Below are positions 1 through 7,407 of a stretch of 41,098 nt of DNA, piece by piece; within the stretch, counting starts at the first letter, position 1; every line of letters begins with the position of its first letter. The notes below the pieces were generated by a model. It had not been told where the DNA came from. It made no database searches and saw only the letters and a program-made list of their open reading frames with translations. Made by a program: the position numbers and the translations under genes. This DNA is from a virus, in the IMG/VR virus record IMGVR_UViG_3300044700_000452, positions 1 through 41,098 of that record; one strand, 5' to 3'.

Positions 1-431
1 TCGCCCTCCTGCATCGTGGCGCGCAGGACGGTGTTGGGGAAGGTGAGGCCGCGATCTGCTTCGCCGTTCCACGTTCCATCGATGGTGTAGGTGACCGTCC
101 AGGTGCGAACATCGCTGTCCGTGGTCGTGGTCGTCATGCCCGCCGCGACGGTGCCGGAGAGATCCATGCAGAGGTCGGGGAGGGTGAGGTTCGTCGCGTT
201 CGGCAGGTCGCGCAGGTAGATGCTGAACCCGATGCTGATCGGCTGGTCGTCACCCCGGCGGATCGTCGGGGAGGTCGTGAAGCGGCCCCGGTCGAGCGGC
301 GCGGTCAGGTTGTAGCCGGGAACGCTGGCATTGAAGTCGCCCGCCTCCTTGGCAACCGTGTAGGTCGTGGTTCCATCCGTGATCGTGATGATCGCATCTT
401 GTTTGGTGCGGACGGCGTTGCTTTCGGCCAT
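1..431 (-). CDS. Putative tail tube protein, N-terminal part (gene crosses the sequence junction)
   Basis: Read from ATG at 431 down to base 1, the frame stays open and continues at the other end of the window, where bases 40972-41098 repeat 1-127. It stops with TGA at 40914, giving a joined protein of 162 aa beginning MAESNAVRTKQDAI. The start has a GGAG site six bases upstream and follows the preceding stop by one base. The product is rich in Thr, Asp and beta-type sequence, with no catalytic motif. Its place after the tail-completion candidates and before the chaperone-like pair suggests the tail tube subunit. That is inferred from gene order; I do not recognise the sequence. The other virion candidate at 40344-40901 is an alternative for this role. 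Confidence 0.55.
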   Translation of the reverse strand, partial: MAESNAVRTKQDAIITITDGTTTYTVAKEAGDFNASVPGYNLTAPLDRGRFTTSPTIRRGDDQPISIGFSIYLRDLPNATNLTLPDLCMDLSGTVAAGMTTTTTDSDVRTWTVTYTIDGTWNGEADRGLTFPNTVLRATMQEG

Positions 432-432
432 G

Positions 433-969
433 TCAGGCTCCTGCGGTGTATCGGTAGAAGGTGAAGGTCAGGGCGCAGGTCATCCACTCTGCCGAGGCGC
501 GGGACTGCCCCCGCTGCGTCCCGACGTACTGCGGGCGGTACAGGCGGAGGAGGGGAGAGGTGCGGATGCGCCGCCTAATCGATTCTTCCCAGCGCCAGAA
601 TCCATAGGTGGATTCGGTCTGGTTGAGGGGCTGGGTGCGGTACATCCCGTGGAGAACGACCGTCAGCACCATCCCCTCCGTCTCCCGGCCTCGCGTGTCG
701 CGGGCGTTGTCCTCAGAGGGGAAGGTCACGACTGCGCCCCGGTGCTGATACTGCTCCGGGATGGGGGCGCCGTCCTCGGGGTCAACAGGGATGCGGTCAA
801 TGATGCGGCAGGCGCCCGCGTTGTCGCCTGTCTCCAGCGCATCATCGGTCAGGGCGGTGAAGCCGGGGGGGATCTGAGGGGTCAGGAGGGTGACGATGGC
901 GCGGTGGATCTCCTCTAACGTCTGGATGTCAGAGGAGAGGCCGGGCTGTTGTCCGGGGGTGCCGCTCAT
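433..969 (-). CDS. Putative tail-completion (tail terminator-like) protein
   Basis: The 178-aa protein begins MSGTPGQQPG, and its ATG overlaps the preceding gene's stop (TGATG). An N-terminal helix (residues about 15-30, DIQTLEEIHRAIVTLL) is followed by a mixed region in which several stretches look like beta strands (GAVVTFPSED, EGMVLTVVLHGMYR, MTCALTFTFYRY). A small alpha/beta protein between the connector candidate and the tail tube fits the tail terminator or neck position of siphovirus late operons. No motif proves it, so the role rests on size and synteny. It is translated from the late minus-strand message with neighbours that overlap or abut. Confidence 0.5.
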   Translation of the reverse strand: MSGTPGQQPGLSSDIQTLEEIHRAIVTLLTPQIPPGFTALTDDALETGDNAGACRIIDRIPVDPEDGAPIPEQYQHRGAVVTFPSEDNARDTRGRETEGMVLTVVLHGMYRTQPLNQTESTYGFWRWEESIRRRIRTSPLLRLYRPQYVGTQRGQSRASAEWMTCALTFTFYRYTAGA

Positions 970-1736
970 CAGTACCGCCTCCAGCCGTAGCCGTATCCGT
1001 TGCTCCGCAGGTTGCCGGAGGTCAGCATGATCGGGGCGTTGCTGCTCTCCTGCATGTTGCTGTCAACGGTGCCGGTTTCGGCTTTGTCGTACCGGAACTT
1101 GAGCGCCTTCATCTCGTCCTGCGCCATGCTCTCATACCGGTCAGTCAGATCCGCATAGCGACCCGACCCCGCCGACGAGGAGAACGCACGAAAGATCAGC
1201 GACAGCGCATAGTACAGGTGCGCGTCCCGGAGCGCCCACACATCGAAGATCAGTTCGGGGCGCCGCCCCCGCTGGATCAGCTTCCGTTCAATCCAGCCCT
1301 GTGCCTCATCCAACCATGTTCCATAGGTGGTGTAGCCGGGGGGCCGGAGGTTTGCGAGCTGGGGATGCGCGCCGATGAGGTCGGCGTCGGTGAGGGTGGG
1401 GTGGTAGGCCCGGCGGCAGAGATAGCCCGTGACCTGAAAGGTGTGCTCCACGCCCCCAATGGTCAGCGTCCACACCTCCAGCCACTGATCGGTCAGGCTG
1501 GCGGAGTCGGGGATGGTCGCAGCCAGGAGGGAGTAGGTACAGGAATAGCCACCGCTGCCCAGAGTCGTAGCAGCGGTGGCAGCGAGGATAACAGACGCCC
1601 CGTCCCAGATCGCTACCGTCGCGGCAGAGGGGGTCTGCACGGTGCCGGTGAGCGTGTCAGTGACCGTCAGCGTCAGCGTCGTAGCGCGGTTGCGCTCTAC
1701 GCTGCGGGGACGGGTGAGGGCGAGGGCGAGGCTCAT
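969..1736 (-). CDS. Putative head-tail connector protein with N-terminal Ig-like segment
   Basis: The 255-aa protein appears two-part. Residues 1-105 are Thr/Ser-rich and strand-like (TTLTLTVTDTLTGTV, WLEVWTLTIGGVEHTF), resembling an Ig-like or decoration module. Residues about 110-220 are helical (TDADLIGAHPQLANL, AQGWIERKLIQRG, LTDRYESMAQDEMKALK), resembling head-completion adaptors that dock under the portal. It starts at ATG 1736, five bases after the preceding gene's stop, and ends overlapping the next start. Its position between capsid genes and tail genes fits a connector. The assignment is by architecture and order only. Confidence 0.45.
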   Translation of the reverse strand: MSLALALTRPRSVERNRATTLTLTVTDTLTGTVQTPSAATVAIWDGASVILAATAATTLGSGGYSCTYSLLAATIPDSASLTDQWLEVWTLTIGGVEHTFQVTGYLCRRAYHPTLTDADLIGAHPQLANLRPPGYTTYGTWLDEAQGWIERKLIQRGRRPELIFDVWALRDAHLYYALSLIFRAFSSSAGSGRYADLTDRYESMAQDEMKALKFRYDKAETGTVDSNMQESSNAPIMLTSGNLRSNGYGYGWRRY

Positions 1737-1740
1737 CTGT

Positions 1741-2370
1741 CTACTTCAGCGCAAAGGCGTAGAACTTCTCACCGGCCGTCACGGTCATCTTGACGTTGGT
1801 GGCGTCATGCGCGCCGGGGACGAAGGTGCAGGCGCCGCCGGAGAGACCGGAGGGCGCCCACCAGACCAGCGAGGGCGTCGAGCCGAGGCCGTGCGGGATG
1901 TCCATCGAAGCGCCTGTCCCGGTCTGCTCTGCCGAGGTGAACCGGGAGCCGGGCGCGATGCCGCCCTGGAGGAGCAGCGGCTTGCCGACGGTGACGCTCT
2001 CGCTGCTGTTGGTGGTGACGAACTTCAGGTAGCTGTTGGCGCCCTCGGTGATGTCCAGCGCCGTCGCGGTGTTGTCGGTGAGCGTGATGACCGTCGGCGC
2101 GAAGCTCGACAGGTTGACGATGGGCGCCCAGGTGCCGCTGGTGTTGGTCGCGGCGTAGAGCAGCGTCCCAGCGGCGGCGGTGCCGTCGGTGCGGATGTAG
2201 ATCTCGCCCGCAACGAAGGCGTTGTGGTTCGGGGCGCCGGAACCGGCGGTGACCGGGATTACGCTGGCGATGTCGTTGGTGTCGCCGTTCTTGGCGAAGC
2301 CGACGACCGCGAAGGTCTGCGCCTTGCGGTTGCGGAGGACAGAGGCATCAATCGAGGGGGCGGTAGACAT
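1741..2370 (-). CDS. Putative virion surface (head fibre or decoration-like) protein
   Basis: With ATG at 2370 the product is 209 aa; an in-frame GTG at 2397 would add nine residues but has poorer ribosome-site spacing. A GGGAG lies 11 bases before the ATG, so the start is uncertain. The protein is rich in Thr, Ser, Gly and Ala with no enzyme motif. The C-terminal half contains DIPHGLGSTPSLVWWAP, a 'HGLG-TPS' pattern I associate with beta-structured phage fibre and surface proteins. It is located two genes after the major capsid protein, which suits a head decoration or fibre role. This is inference. Confidence 0.4.
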   Translation of the reverse strand: MSTAPSIDASVLRNRKAQTFAVVGFAKNGDTNDIASVIPVTAGSGAPNHNAFVAGEIYIRTDGTAAAGTLLYAATNTSGTWAPIVNLSSFAPTVITLTDNTATALDITEGANSYLKFVTTNSSESVTVGKPLLLQGGIAPGSRFTSAEQTGTGASMDIPHGLGSTPSLVWWAPSGLSGGACTFVPGAHDATNVKMTVTAGEKFYAFALK

Positions 2371-2415
2371 ATCGGGGGCATCTCCCAGGGTTGGCACCCA
2401 CTCCGGGTGCGGGGG

Positions 2416-2553
2416 TTACTTGCGGTCGCGGTCAACGCGGCGGGCGGTGTCGCGGGCCTTCTGCTCAGCGTCGGCGGGCTTGACCCCCGCCTCCACCAAG
2501 CGGCGGGTGAGGTCGTCCATCGCCTTCCGCCCGTTCTGATGCTCGCCGCTCAT
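2416..2553 (-). CDS. Small charged protein, 45 aa
   Basis: A short frame starts with ATG at 2551-2553, overlaps the preceding TGA as ATGA, and ends in TAA at 2416. The product starts MSGEHQNGRKAMDDL and is a charged amphipathic helix with alternating Arg/Lys and Asp/Glu (LTRRLVEAGVKPADAEQKAR). The four-base overlap typical of translational coupling in this operon is the main evidence that it is real. It sits between two late genes of unknown function. No family is recognised; a small virion or assembly factor is possible. Confidence 0.6.
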   Translation of the reverse strand: MSGEHQNGRKAMDDLTRRLVEAGVKPADAEQKARDTARRVDRDRK

Positions 2554-3269
2554 TCAGACACCGGCATGGTCAGGCGGGCGGAGGGGGTGACGGAGAGGGA
2601 TTCGGTCAGGGCGGCCCACGCCTTCTCCATGCGCTTGATGCGATCCTGCCGCGCCTTGACGCCTGCCGCGAGGTGCGGGTTAGAGGTCGCGGCGTTGATG
2701 GTGCGCTCCAGGGCGGTACGCTCGACTTCCATCAACTGCACATAGACCGGCTGCGGAATCTGCGGGATGATCCCGTTGTCCACGAGCCAGCGGCGGAACT
2801 CCCGGAACAGGGCGGCGGCGTCATGGGCGACAGCAGCGCCGTTTCCGAGGATCGTGTAGGTGACCCCCTCGACCTTGCCGGGGGTGCGCTCAACAGCGAA
2901 CACCCACGCCTTTCCCCCGCCGACGCAGGGATAGGCGCGGACGTAGTTTTTCCAGGGGCCGAGCCGATGATCGGTCGGCTCCAGGATGACCGCGCCCTTG
3001 CGGGCCAGACCGGTACGGAGCGGGGCGTCATCTACGCCGATGGGGCGCCCGTTGCGGTCAAACGCAGCGCGAACGCCGTTGACCCCAGCGGTGCTGATCT
3101 GCTCATCAAGGATGGGGAGGAAGCCGCCATCGGCACCTTCAACGAACTCCCATCCGGTCGGGAAGTGGGAATAGAACCAGCGCGGGCGTGCCTCGCCGGG
3201 GGGCAGCATCCCTTCCTCGACAGACGAGGGAGAAGGGGCGCGGGGGGCAGCGATCGTTACGGTAGGCAT
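2550..3269 (-). CDS. Capsid-adjacent protein of unknown function, 239 aa
   Basis: It starts at ATG 3269 behind GGAGTTCGAT. The same leader, followed by ATGCCTACC, precedes the scaffold-like gene at 5056, which suggests duplicated translation signals. The N-terminal 30 residues are Pro-rich and flexible. The middle contains aromatic and charged segments (PRWFYSHFPTGWEFVEG, RLGPWKNYVRAYPCVGGGKAWVF), and the C-terminal 70 residues are helical with Arg/Glu patterns. It lies immediately downstream of the major capsid gene, so a minor capsid role is plausible. I do not recognise the family. Confidence 0.6.
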   Translation of the reverse strand: MPTVTIAAPRAPSPSSVEEGMLPPGEARPRWFYSHFPTGWEFVEGADGGFLPILDEQISTAGVNGVRAAFDRNGRPIGVDDAPLRTGLARKGAVILEPTDHRLGPWKNYVRAYPCVGGGKAWVFAVERTPGKVEGVTYTILGNGAAVAHDAAALFREFRRWLVDNGIIPQIPQPVYVQLMEVERTALERTINAATSNPHLAAGVKARQDRIKRMEKAWAALTESLSVTPSARLTMPVSE

Positions 3270-3308
3270 ATCGAACTCCGAAGATCAGGGAGAGGGAGGG
3301 AGGCCGGA

Positions 3309-4241
3309 TCAGGCGTCGGTCGTGATCTTGACCGCGCGGGCATCCTCGGCCTCGGCAACGCCGGGGTACATGTTCAGGATCATGCTGGACATCGCGTTCT
3401 CGGCGTCCCGGTCGCGCTCGATAAACATCTCCGGGGACTGCATGATGATGTCGGCGGGGTTGATCATGGAGCTGGAGAGGAGCTGCGCCACATCCCCGAG
3501 GGTGTAGGCGAAGGCGCCCTGCGAGAACATACAGCCCTGCCGGTCGGCGTTCGCGTTGGCGAGCCGCACCTTGTCGCTCTGGTAGACCTTGACCCCGAGG
3601 AGATCGCCACGGAAGGCGACACCCGGATTCTTGAACATCCCCTGAATGTCCTCCCGGAACTGGATCGCGCCACCCTCACCCCGGATGGACTCGATCAGAT
3701 CGTTGACCTGAACGTTGTGCAGCACCGCCGCGAGCTGCTGCGGGTTGTTGGCGAGGTTCAGGGTGTAGATCGCGTTGAAGAAGTCGTTCGCGCTCATGTT
3801 GACGCCGGAGGTTCCGACGTTGCCGGAGACGCCGGAGAACAGGCCGGTGAGCAGGGAGGCGAGGGTCTGATCCACGCAGAGGGTCAGCGCGGCCACGACC
3901 GTCTCCAGCGTGACGGGGGCGCCCCGGCTGGTGATGCCGAACAGATCGGTGGGCTGCATCTTCAGGATGTAGCGGCTCGGGGTCAGGTCGAAGTTGCCGG
4001 TTGCGAGGGCGGTGTTCGACGCGCCGCCGCTCGTCTCGGACGAAGCCGCAGCGGCGGTGTAGGCCATGCTCACCTTGGCGACGTTCAGCGTAGACGAGGG
4101 GCCGGTCAGGGGCCGGAACTCCATCAGATCCCGCAGGCCGGTCTGGCTGTCGTACAGGTTTACGTGCAGCATCGCCGCGAGGATCTTCGCGATACGGCCA
4201 CCGTCAGTGATCAGGGTCGCGTAGGAGACTTCATTTGCCAT
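3309..4241 (-). CDS. Major capsid protein (HK97-fold candidate)
   Basis: The 310-aa protein begins MANEVSYATLITDGGRIAKIL with GGAG six bases before the ATG. Length, position after portal and scaffold candidates, and a generous ribosome site fit the abundant shell protein. Features consistent with an HK97-like coat include the mid-protein LYDSQTGLRDLMEFRPL segment, a long helix (TLETVVAALTLCVDQTLASLLTGLF) and the late motif VRLANANADRQGCMFSQGAFAYTLG. The acidic C-terminus ends KITTDA. A 26-bp inverted repeat lies in the leader between scaffold and this gene. No cleavage site was assigned. The call rests on synteny and general features. Confidence 0.7.
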   Translation of the reverse strand: MANEVSYATLITDGGRIAKILAAMLHVNLYDSQTGLRDLMEFRPLTGPSSTLNVAKVSMAYTAAAASSETSGGASNTALATGNFDLTPSRYILKMQPTDLFGITSRGAPVTLETVVAALTLCVDQTLASLLTGLFSGVSGNVGTSGVNMSANDFFNAIYTLNLANNPQQLAAVLHNVQVNDLIESIRGEGGAIQFREDIQGMFKNPGVAFRGDLLGVKVYQSDKVRLANANADRQGCMFSQGAFAYTLGDVAQLLSSSMINPADIIMQSPEMFIERDRDAENAMSSMILNMYPGVAEAEDARAVKITTDA

Positions 4242-4316
4242 CGGGGACTCCAGTACAGGGGGAGGGAGGAAGTTGCTTCTCTCTGCCTACACCCTGTATC
4301 GGCGGGCGCCCGGTGG

Positions 4317-4342
4317 CGATACCGATAGCATTACCGGTATCG
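4317..4342 (-). promoter_or_regulatory. Inverted repeat in the scaffold-capsid intergenic gap
   Basis: Arms CGATACCG (4317-4324) and CGGTATCG (4335-4342) are perfect complements around a 10-base loop. The gap 4242-4360 is the longest between structural genes and holds no open frame. Read on the minus strand, the hairpin is not followed by a T run, so it is unlikely to be a strong intrinsic terminator. An RNA-processing or attenuator element that raises capsid mRNA relative to scaffold, or a protein-binding operator, would fit. No clear promoter hexamers are seen beside it. Confidence 0.4.
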
Positions 4343-4360
4343 GGCCATCCGTCAAGGGGG

Positions 4361-5056
4361 CTACTTGGGGGGGCTGTACCGCGCCTTGACCCCTGCCAGG
4401 TTCTTTACTACCTCGTCGAAGCTCATCGCGTCGATCTCTGCATCGCTGTACCCGCCCGACCGCGCCGGGGGTGCGCCGGTACGGGAGGCGCCGCCGTTCG
4501 GATCAGACTTCGGGGGCGGCTTCGTGACGGGGGGCGCAGCGGCCTCCTTCGCGGGCGGCTTCGCGGCGGGGGGCGCCTCGTCGCGCAGGTAGGAGCGCAG
4601 CCACCGGGTACCGGCGCCGTCGTTCGCCTCGCGCTGCCCCTTCAGCCATTCGGCCAGGGAGGGGCGCTTGCCCTCGGCGTCGGGCTTGACGCTGCTGTAC
4701 CGGGACAGCACCTCCTCCCGCGTCTCGGCGTCGTCGGCGAAGCCGTGGCGGTAGAGGGCGCCGTCGAGCTGGGCTTCGATGATGCGGGGGGCAAACTGCG
4801 CCTCCACCTCCTGCCGGATCTGATCGCGGATCGGCTTCAGGGCTTCGGGGTCGGTGGCGCGGGCCTTCGCGGCCTTCAGCTCCTCCCGCGTCAGCTTGTG
4901 GGCAGACAGGGGGATGAAGGGCTTGCCGTCGATGTCCTGATAGACATGCGCCCCGATCTCAGGGTCGAACTCCCCGAGGCGCAGGGCGCGCCCGTTTACG
5001 TCGGTGACAGTCTGCGGCGGGGTGTGGACGGCGGGGGGCGTTTCATCGGTAGGCAT
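4361..5056 (-). CDS. Putative capsid scaffold protein
   Basis: ATG 5056 is preceded by GGAGTTCGAC and gives 231 aa, starting MPTDETPPAVHTPP. Residues about 45-145 are strongly helical and charged (LTREELKAAKARATDPEALKP, IRDQIRQEVEAQFAP). Then comes a low-complexity Ala/Pro/Lys stretch (about 160-200), and a short C-terminal helix (YSDAEIDAMSFDEVVKNLAGV) of the kind that contacts coat protein in scaffolds. It directly precedes the major capsid gene. No serine-protease motif is seen, so scaffold is favoured over maturation protease. The class is inferred from composition and order. Confidence 0.6.
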   Translation of the reverse strand: MPTDETPPAVHTPPQTVTDVNGRALRLGEFDPEIGAHVYQDIDGKPFIPLSAHKLTREELKAAKARATDPEALKPIRDQIRQEVEAQFAPRIIEAQLDGALYRHGFADDAETREEVLSRYSSVKPDAEGKRPSLAEWLKGQREANDGAGTRWLRSYLRDEAPPAAKPPAKEAAAPPVTKPPPKSDPNGGASRTGAPPARSGGYSDAEIDAMSFDEVVKNLAGVKARYSPPK

Positions 5057-5288
5057 GTCGAACTCCGATAGGAGGGAGGGTGATCCAATCCGCAGCCTGC
5101 TCCCACCTGGGAGATGGCCGGATTGACTGCGGAACAAAGCACCTGCGGGAGATATAACAGATCCGGTCGTCGTGCCACACCAGCCGCATGTACACCGGAT
5201 CGCCGGGGCTGTCCTTGCGGGCAACCTGCGCGCCTGCCTTCATCGCGGCGAGGGCATCAGGCCATGTCATCAGGGGGCTATCCGGCAT
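5043..5288 (-). CDS. DUF2829-like small protein, Tad2-type (Thoeris anti-defence) candidate
   Basis: The 81-aa protein contains MTWPDALAAMKAGAQVARKD near its start, matching the family pattern of an F/W-x-x-AL-x-x-MK-x-G-x-x-V-x-R motif, and ends with EQAADWITL, matching the closing 'A-x-DW-x-L/V' element. Known DUF2829 proteins are about 90 aa, and some (Tad2) sequester the signalling nucleotide of Thoeris immunity. The usual Trp after the basic residue is Ser here, and the middle (YMRLVWHDDRICYISRRC) is divergent. It overlaps the neighbouring genes by 11 and 14 bases within the late operon. The family call is by eye; anti-defence function is inferred. A start at 5270 is also possible. Confidence 0.5.
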   Translation of the reverse strand: MPDSPLMTWPDALAAMKAGAQVARKDSPGDPVYMRLVWHDDRICYISRRCFVPQSIRPSPRWEQAADWITLPPIGVRHAYR

Positions 5289-5754
5289 AGCGGCTCAGGA
5301 TGGAGCGCGCCCACCGCGCCCCCGGATCGCCGCCCCACCCGTTCCATGCCTGCCACCCCTTGCCCTTGTCAGCCCAGGTGGCGCCCTGCTTGTCAGAGGC
5401 GTGGCGGGTGAAGTAGTTAGCCATGCGCTTGACCGTCTCCAGGCTGACGGGGCGGCGGTTGCTCAGGTCGCGGGCGCGGGCGATGCCAACGGGGGTCATA
5501 CCCCGGTTAGACGGTGCGGAGAGGGCGCGCACCTCCAGCGCAGCGGCAGCAGCGGCAGCGACGGGGGCGGGCGGGGTGAAGGTGCGGGGCGCAGCATCGG
5601 CACCGGCAGCGCGGGCGGCTGCTCCCTGTCGGGCGGCAGAGGCATAGGCGCGGGCGCGACTGGTGGCGCTCCCGGCGGTGTAGGTGTAGACCTTCCCGGC
5701 CTGCCCCCACCGATACCCCGGCTGCCCGTCAACGGTGGCGCGTTCAACCGGCAT
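5278..5754 (-). CDS. Portal-linked phage protein of unknown function, 158 aa
   Basis: The N-terminus (MPVERATVDGQPGYRWGQAGKVYTY) is followed by an Ala-rich linker (about 35-75). A conserved-looking C-terminal domain then begins near SNRGMTPVGIARARDLSNRR and continues SLETVKRMANYFTRH to WNGWGGDPGARWARSIL. I recognise this 'RARDL-x-R-x-x-x-x-x-TVKRM-x-x-FF-x-RH ... GGD-x-G-x-x-WA' domain as recurrent next to portal or capsid genes in many phages, but no function is established that I can name. It overlaps portal by 11 bases and the DUF2829-like gene by 11 bases, so it is a co-translated morphogenesis protein. Confidence 0.6.
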   Translation of the reverse strand: MPVERATVDGQPGYRWGQAGKVYTYTAGSATSRARAYASAARQGAAARAAGADAAPRTFTPPAPVAAAAAAALEVRALSAPSNRGMTPVGIARARDLSNRRPVSLETVKRMANYFTRHASDKQGATWADKGKGWQAWNGWGGDPGARWARSILSRYAG

Positions 5755-7399
5755 CGTCAGATCCAGGGGGCATATCCTCCATGTCCTCCCCTTCCTCGTC
5801 AGCCTCCTCCGTTCCGAGCAGCGCCAGCGCGTCCACGATCAGGCGGCGCGCATCTTCGGGGGCGGCAGTCGCGGCGCGGGTCAGGAGGTCAGTCAGCGCG
5901 GCGTCGTCGTCGGGCATGTCCTCGGCGTCGTCCTCCCCCTCCTTCTCCCCTTCGATCTCCGTGATCAGCGCATCGATCTGCGTGTCGGTGATACCGGGGT
6001 TGCGGCGGCGGATCGCGCCGCGCCGGGAGAGCAGGCCCAACTCCAGATCGCCCTTGATGACCTCCTGATCGGCCTTCGCTTCCTCCGGGGATGTCGTCAG
6101 GGTCGCATACTGGATTGACCACGCCGCAGGGTCGATGGGCAGGTCGGGGCGGTTGAGGAGCGCAGCAGCCTTCGCCATGAGCAACTGATCGGCCATGCGG
6201 GAGGGCGGGATGAGCTTCTTCTGTTGGTCGCGCTGCCCCTTCCGGCTGACGACGATGGAATAGCCGGAGAGGCCGGAGGAACCGCGCTGGATGTCAGCGG
6301 GGGACAGACCGGCGCCGACAGCAAGCCCGGCCTCGTAGCTCTCGATGGCGGCGCCGAGGGTGGAGGGGTCGCAGGCGGGCTGCCACTGGCCGGCGTTCGG
6401 GCTGCTGTAGGTGTCGCCGCGTCGGATGCCGTGGATCTGGATGACCGTCTGCGGGGTCATCACAACCGTCTGCACGCCCATCACATCCGTCCCGGCGCTG
6501 CTGACAGAGGTAGCCGGGACGATGCCGTCAATCAGGTAACGCTGCGGGTGTGTCCCGTCGCGCACCCCCGCAAACCAGAACGTCCAGAGCGCCGAGGCGT
6601 CGAGCGTCCCGGCTACGGCCTCCTGCCCGGCGAACGGCTCCCGGAGGTGATCCCCGACCCGGCGATGGCAGACGACGTAGGGGAGAACAGGGCGCTCCTG
6701 CACATCCCGGTAGCCATCGGGCCAGCCATCGGCACCGGCATAGGCGGCGGTCATGTCCACCCAGCCGTCAACGTCTTTGCCCGAGGCGTCCCTCGATGTG
6801 GCTGGAGCCAGGATCTGAAAGGTCGGGGCGGCGGGGTCGCTGACATCCCAGATCTCCCATGTCCAGACCTCGCCTGTCCCGTCGGGGCTGACGCGCAGGC
6901 GGCACTCCTCGACGCGGACGGGCTGGCCCCGAATCGGGTTGAACGGGGCGGCGCCCGCAGGCTTGCGCTGTGCCGAGCGCAGAACCACGGTATCCGCCGG
7001 AACGACGCGGTAGGTGATCTGCTGATCGGCGTCGATGTCCACCCGCATCAGGCACTCATTCGCGGCCACCTGGAGCAGATGCGCCTGTTGCCGCATGGGC
7101 CAGAGATCGGGGGTGAGGATGGCGGACAGGTCGGGGGCGCCGGTCGCCTCCACCGTCGGCGTGTCGTCGTAGAGCGTGGCGATCTGCCCCCAGATCTGGA
7201 GCGCGGCGTTACGCGAGGTCACCGGGGCGGGGAGAAGCTCGCGCACCTCCTCGGCAAAGAAGCCCGCCTGCCGGAGCGCGGCGTCAATGATCCAGCCGCC
7301 CTCGACCATACGGCGGCGCAGGGCGGCGGACTCGCGGCAGTCGCGGTCAGACGCGGTGTGATGCGGGAGTGGGGGGCAGAAGGGGATGAGCGGCAGCAT
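5744..7399 (-). CDS. Portal protein
   Basis: The 551-aa protein follows the large terminase with an eight-base gap. Portal-type features include the N-terminal helical region (residues 20-60), a wing with alternating strands (about 130-260), and the pattern SSGLSGYSIVVSRKGQRDQQKKLIPPSR (about 385-415) before the crown helices. The SPP1-like segment SPEEAKADQEVIKGDLELGLLSRRGAIRRRNPGI is also present, and the tail is highly acidic (EGEKEGEDDAEDMPDDD). It would form the dodecameric packaging channel at the capsid vertex. The last codons carry one copy of the dispersed GTCAGATCC motif 12 bases before the stop. Confidence 0.8.
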   Translation of the reverse strand: MLPLIPFCPPLPHHTASDRDCRESAALRRRMVEGGWIIDAALRQAGFFAEEVRELLPAPVTSRNAALQIWGQIATLYDDTPTVEATGAPDLSAILTPDLWPMRQQAHLLQVAANECLMRVDIDADQQITYRVVPADTVVLRSAQRKPAGAAPFNPIRGQPVRVEECRLRVSPDGTGEVWTWEIWDVSDPAAPTFQILAPATSRDASGKDVDGWVDMTAAYAGADGWPDGYRDVQERPVLPYVVCHRRVGDHLREPFAGQEAVAGTLDASALWTFWFAGVRDGTHPQRYLIDGIVPATSVSSAGTDVMGVQTVVMTPQTVIQIHGIRRGDTYSSPNAGQWQPACDPSTLGAAIESYEAGLAVGAGLSPADIQRGSSGLSGYSIVVSRKGQRDQQKKLIPPSRMADQLLMAKAAALLNRPDLPIDPAAWSIQYATLTTSPEEAKADQEVIKGDLELGLLSRRGAIRRRNPGITDTQIDALITEIEGEKEGEDDAEDMPDDDAALTDLLTRAATAAPEDARRLIVDALALLGTEEADEEGEDMEDMPPGSDDAG

Positions 7400-7407
7400 C
7401 GTTGCAC

